From: Chloroflexota bacterium
Lineage (GTDB): Bacteria > Chloroflexota > Chloroflexia > Thermomicrobiales > UBA6265
NCBI GenBank assembly: GCA_023423795.1
Contig: JAFAEX010000086.1
Coordinates: 1-6,537, forward strand
DNA: 6,537 bases
Direction of reading: 5' to 3'
The notes beneath the pieces are model-generated. The model worked only from the letters and a program-made list of their open reading frames with translations. It had not been told where the DNA came from and did no database searches. The translations under genes and the position numbers were made by a program. Below, piece after piece: positions 1-3,700 of the stretch; position 1 is the stretch's first letter, and the number at the start of each line of letters is the position of its first letter.

Positions 1-35
1 CCGGAGGGACCGCGCGCGCCGCCCGCCCCGGATGC

Positions 36-44
36 AGGGGAGGG
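36..44 (+). promoter_or_regulatory. Shine-Dalgarno site of the tail assembly chaperone gene
   Basis: A purine-rich run contains GGAGG at 39-43, five bases before the ATG at 49, which is close to ideal spacing. It is the best ribosome binding site in the window and decides the start of the first gene. That frame has no stop back to base 1, so an upstream start cannot be excluded on frame alone. Bases 1-35 show no other signal, and no stop codon of a preceding gene can be identified in them. Confidence 0.75.
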
Positions 45-48
45 CGCA

Positions 49-480
49 ATGCCCCGGATCGACAGTTTGGTTCCCTCGGAGTTCACGCGGGACGAGAAGA
101 AGCTCAAGGTCGAGTTCGTCGGGCCGAACGGGCCGGGCGAGTTCGCATTGGACTGCGCCTACTACCCGGCGGCGCTGAACACCGACGACGAGGACCTGCC
201 GGACCTGGACGCGGGCGAGGGCGAGGTGTCGGCCGAGCAGCGGCTGGCGATGGGCCGCCGCATCGTCGGCATCTACGCGCGCTGGGACCTCGAAGGGCCG
301 GCGCACGCGCGGATCGTGGACGACAACGGCCGGCCGCACTTCGTGGAAGTGGTCGGGCCGGGGCCGGTGCCGCTGGAGCCGGCGGTCGTCGCGAAGCTGC
401 CGTTCTGGCTGCAGTCGGGCCTCTTGCAGGCGGCGTACCGGAACGAATCGGAGGCAAAACCCGCCAGGCGGAGGCGCTAG
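49..480 (+). CDS. Tail assembly chaperone (short, unshifted form; lambda gpG-like role)
   Basis: Predicted 143-residue tail assembly chaperone. In this role the protein binds the tape measure protein in the cytoplasm and keeps it soluble while tail tube subunits polymerise around it. The assignment rests mainly on position (directly before the TMP gene, with a -1 frameshift signal at its 3' end), on size, and on a pattern familiar in such proteins: a 'WDLEGP' segment near residue 80, then 'VPLEP', then a helix 'LPFWLQSGLLQAAYRN' at about 117-132. An acidic stretch lies at about 45-59 and the tail is basic (four arginines before the stop). The start is ATG 49, supported by GGAGG five bases upstream. 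The frame is open to the left window edge, so a longer protein remains possible. The stop TAG (478-480) lies in the loop of a strong hairpin. Direct sequence similarity to a named family was not tested, so the function is inferred from context. Confidence 0.72.
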   Translation: MPRIDSLVPSEFTRDEKKLKVEFVGPNGPGEFALDCAYYPAALNTDDEDLPDLDAGEGEVSAEQRLAMGRRIVGIYARWDLEGPAHARIVDDNGRPHFVEVVGPGPVPLEPAVVAKLPFWLQSGLLQAAYRNESEAKPARRRR

Positions 481-495
481 CGCTCCGCCAGCGGG
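456..495 (+). promoter_or_regulatory. Candidate programmed -1 ribosomal frameshift site (A-AAA slip plus hairpin)
   Basis: AAAA at 456-459 lets the tRNA on the 0-frame lysine codon AAA (457-459) re-pair perfectly one base back (456-458). A hairpin follows. Its outer stem is 460-464 with 491-495 (5 bp). A small internal loop (465-466 / 490) precedes the main stem, 467-472 with 484-489 (6 bp). One bulged G (473) precedes the top stem, 474-476 with 481-483 (3 bp). The loop is CTAG at 477-480. The main stem begins seven bases after AAAA, within the usual spacer range. The 0-frame TAG sits in the hairpin loop. The site is not a full tandem X-XXY-YYZ heptamer: the next codon CCC would shift to ACC, so only one tRNA slips well. 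The -1 frame is open through to 734. Confidence 0.68.
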
Positions 496-512
496 ACGAG
501 AACCGGTACGAG

Positions 513-734
513 ATGGACGTCGAGGCCGGGCTGCGGCGGCCGGTGGACCCGTGGATCGATGCGGCGGTGTCGTACATCGCGATCGGGAAAGAACTGGGGG
601 TGCCGGCGCACGAGGTGCCGAGGCTGGCCGAGGAGCGGCCGGGGCTGGTGGAGGGAGCGGTGGCGTTAATCGAGGCCCGCAACATCAACCAGCGGCTGGA
701 AGCCGAGCAGGCGCGGCACGGGCGGGGCCGGTAG
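513..734 (+). CDS. Downstream chaperone segment (T-like part; probably made only as a frameshift extension)
   Basis: This open frame of 73 codons starts at ATG 513 and lies in the -1 frame relative to the chaperone gene. The product looks helical and soluble. It contains 'PWIDAAVSYIAIGKELGVP' near residues 13-31, an Arg/Glu middle part, and a C-terminal helix 'VALIEARNINQRLEAEQ' with a basic end. I do not recognise a named domain. The ATG lies 33 bases after the chaperone stop and lacks a good Shine-Dalgarno at proper spacing; GGGACGAG at 493-500 is 12 bases away and weak. The same frame is open continuously back through the slip site at 456-459. I therefore read it as the T-like extension of a GT-type fusion rather than a separate gene. 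A free 73-residue protein made by coupled re-initiation is the alternative. Its stop is one base from the TMP start, so the three reading units are tightly linked. Confidence 0.6.
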   Translation: MDVEAGLRRPVDPWIDAAVSYIAIGKELGVPAHEVPRLAEERPGLVEGAVALIEARNINQRLEAEQARHGRGR

Positions 735-735
735 C

Positions 736-3700
736 GTGGCGACGCGGGTGGCCGACCTCGAAGTCGGGATCGGCGTCTCCGGCGCGGAGTCGGCGGTCGG
801 CGGCATCCGCAAGGTGTCGGAGGCCGTTGACGGCGCCGGGAAGCGGGCCGGGGACGCGGCCGGCGGCGTCGGCCGGTTCGGCGACGCCGCCGAATCCAGC
901 GGGCGCAAGGCGGACGCCGGCGGGCTGAGGATCGGCAAGATGGCGGCCGGCTTCGCGACGGCCGCGGCTGCTGCGACGGCGGCGATCGCGGCCGTGCGGG
1001 GCGTGACCGGGGCGATCACCGGCGCGATCTCGACCACGATGGATTTCGACAAGCAACTGTCCGGCATCGCGTCGGTCGGCGGCGCGGACGCGGCGGGGCG
1101 GCTCGGCGACATCCGGGCGGCGGCGCTGGAGATGGGCGCGAGCACGTCGTTCAGCGCGCTCGAAGCGGCGGCCGGCATGGAAGAGATGATCAAGGCCGGC
1201 ATGTCGGTCGAGACGGTGCTGGGCGGGGCCGCGCAGGCGGCGCTGGACCTCGCGGCCGCGAGCGGCACGCCGGTGGCCGAGTCGGCCGAGATCATGTCCA
1301 CGGTCATGAACGTCTTCGGCGAGACGATGACCCAGTTCGCGACCGAGGGCGAAAAGGCCAACCACATCGCCAACCTGCTGGCGCAGGCGGCGAACGCGAG
1401 CGCGACCGACGTGCACGACCTGGGCTATTCGCTGGCGGCGAGCGCGGCGGTTGCGCGGGGCTTCGGGGTGGACGCCGATTCGCTCGCGACCTCGCTGGCG
1501 ATCCTCGCCCAGAACGGCCTGAAGGGCTCCGACGCCGGCACGTCGTTCAAGTCGATGCTGCTCAGCATGACCAACATGAGCAAGCCGACGAAGGCCGCGC
1601 TCAAGGAACTGGGGCTGTCGGCGCAGTCCTTCGTGGACAGCACCGGGCAGTTCGTCGGCGTCGAGCCGATGTTCGACATCCTGCGCGGGGCGATGGAAGA
1701 CGCCGGTTACTCGGCGATGGACGTCAACAACACGCTGTCGCAGATCTTCGGGAGCGACGGCGGGCGGGCGGCGCAGATCTTTTTCCGCACCAACGAGGCC
1801 GGGTGGGACGCCATGCGGGAGGGCATGGACAACGCCGGCACCGTGGGCGAGCAGGCGGCGGTGCGGCTCGACAACCTCGCCGGGGATGTCGAGGAACTCA
1901 CCGGGGCGATGGAGACGCTGTCCATCGCCGGCGGGTCGCTGTTCACGCCGCTGCTGCGGTCGGCGACGCAGGCGGCGACGCGGCTGGTCAACGTCGGCAA
2001 CGAGATCATGGCGGACATCGCGAAGGGGATGGAACTGGGGTTGTCGGCGCCGGACGCCGCGGTGCGGGCAATCGGGATGGCGCTTTCGCAGGCGTTCGGG
2101 CGCGGGACCGGGGCGAGGCTGCGGCAGACGTGGAAGGCGATCCGGGACGGGGCTAAGGCGGCGGCGGCGGCGCTGCGGCCGGTGCGGGACGCGGTGGCGG
2201 GCGCGTTCGGCTGGCTGCTGGAGCGCGGCACGCAGGTCAAGGCGGCGCTGTCCGGCATCGCGGCAGGGTTCGGGATCTTCCTGGCCGTGAAGGGCGCGGT
2301 CGCCGTCGTCGGCGCGGTGCTGGCGACCGTGTCCAGCCCGATCCTGCTGATCGCGGCCGCGCTGGGAACGCTCGGGGTGGCCTACCAGCAGAACTGGCTC
2401 GGCTTCGGGGACGCGGTCAACCGGGTCGCCGGGTTCGTCTCCGAGAAACTGGCCGGGCTGTGGGGCCTGGTCGAGACCGGGATCGGGACGTTCCGGCGGC
2501 TGATCGACGCCGGGTTCAACCCGTTCGAGGCGGCGGTCAAGACCGTCGCGGGCGTGGTCGCGCTGAACTTCGGGCGCGACAACCCGCTGGTGGGGTTCTT
2601 CTTCCGGGTGCTGGACGCGGGGCGGGCGGCGGCGGGCTGGGTGTCCGGGACGCTGCTGCCGGTGCTGGGGACGGTGCGCGACTACTTCGTTGACGTGGCG
2701 AGTGGCAGCGGCTACCTCAACGCGGCGTTCGAGCGGCTGCCGAGCGGCATCCAGCCGATCGTGAAACTGTTCGGGACGTGGGTGCAGGTGATCCGGCGGG
2801 TGGTCGAGGGATTCCGGGCGGGCGGGCTGTCCGGCGCCATCGAGGCGTTCTTGGCGCAGGTGCCGCACCTGATCCGGTCCTACGAGGGGTGGATCGGGCA
2901 ACTGCTGTCCACGTCGCTGGCGATCCTCGGGCGGGTCAAGGACGCCTTTCTCGGGCTGCCGTGGCGGGAAATCGCGGGCGTGGTCGGGCGCGGGCTGGGG
3001 TGGCTGGCGGAGCAGGCGACCCGGCACGGGCCGCGCATCCTGCGGGCGCTGTGGGACGGGCTGAAGGGGCTGGGCGGGATCGTCCGGGAGGCGTTCGCCT
3101 CGGTCGATTGGCCGGCGGTGCTGTCGCGCGGGCTGACCGGGTTGGCCGAGATCGGGGCGAAGGCGAAGGCGTTGATCCAGGGCGTCGATTGGGGCGGGCT
3201 GGCGGGCACGGTCGCGGACTACGGCGCGGCGCTGCTGGGCAAGATCGCGGACGGGGCGTCGGCGGCGTGGACCGGGACGGTGGCGCCGTGGTTCCGCCGC
3301 ACGGTGACGGCGGAGAACGTGGGCGCGCTGATCGGCACGGTCGGCAAGTGGCTGTTCGACCACGGCAAGGACTTGCTCGGCGGGCTGCGCGACGGCGCGG
3401 TGGCGGCGTGGGACGCGTTCCTGGGGTGGCTCGGCGTCCGGGTGTCGGAGGAGGAGTGCTACGACGCGATCGACGGCGCGGACATCGGGAACTGGCTGTT
3501 GCAGGCCGGCAAGGATCTCATGCGGGGACTGGCGAAGGGATTCGAGAGCGCGTGGCCGGAAGCAACCCGCTGGCTCCGGGAGAACGTGACGGCGGAGAAC
3601 GTCAAGAAGCCGTTCGCGGCAGCCGGGACGTGGCTGCTGGGCGTCGGCGGCGCCATCCTCGGCGGGCTGGCGGCCGGGGCGCGGTCGGCGTGGGGCGGCT

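Larger units (their letters stand above)
49..734 (+). other. Predicted -1 frameshift fusion of the tail assembly chaperone (gpGT-like)
   Basis: If slippage occurs on AAA 457-459, residues 1-137 of the chaperone (ending in lysine) continue into the -1 frame from ACC 459-461, adding 91 residues to the stop at 732-734. The total is 228 residues. The first added stretch reads 'TRQAEALALRQRDENRYEM', a charged helix-like linker that joins smoothly to the downstream segment. In lambda and many siphoviruses the minor GT form bridges the TMP and the tail tube protein, and the ratio of short to long form is set by the frameshift. Caution: because of the high GC content the -1 frame is open across the whole first gene, so an open frame alone is weak evidence. 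The slip site, the hairpin and the gene order carry the argument. Confidence 0.62.

Noticed and set aside
460..495. The hairpin as a transcription terminator between chaperone and TMP
   Set aside because: It is not followed by a T-run. It lies inside the -1 reading frame and is correctly spaced from AAAA for frameshifting. Termination here would also cut off the TMP.
104..688. A minus-strand open frame opposite the chaperone region
   Set aside because: It is Pro/Arg/Ala/Ser-rich. The plus strand here has a good ribosome binding site and a coherent chaperone-like protein.
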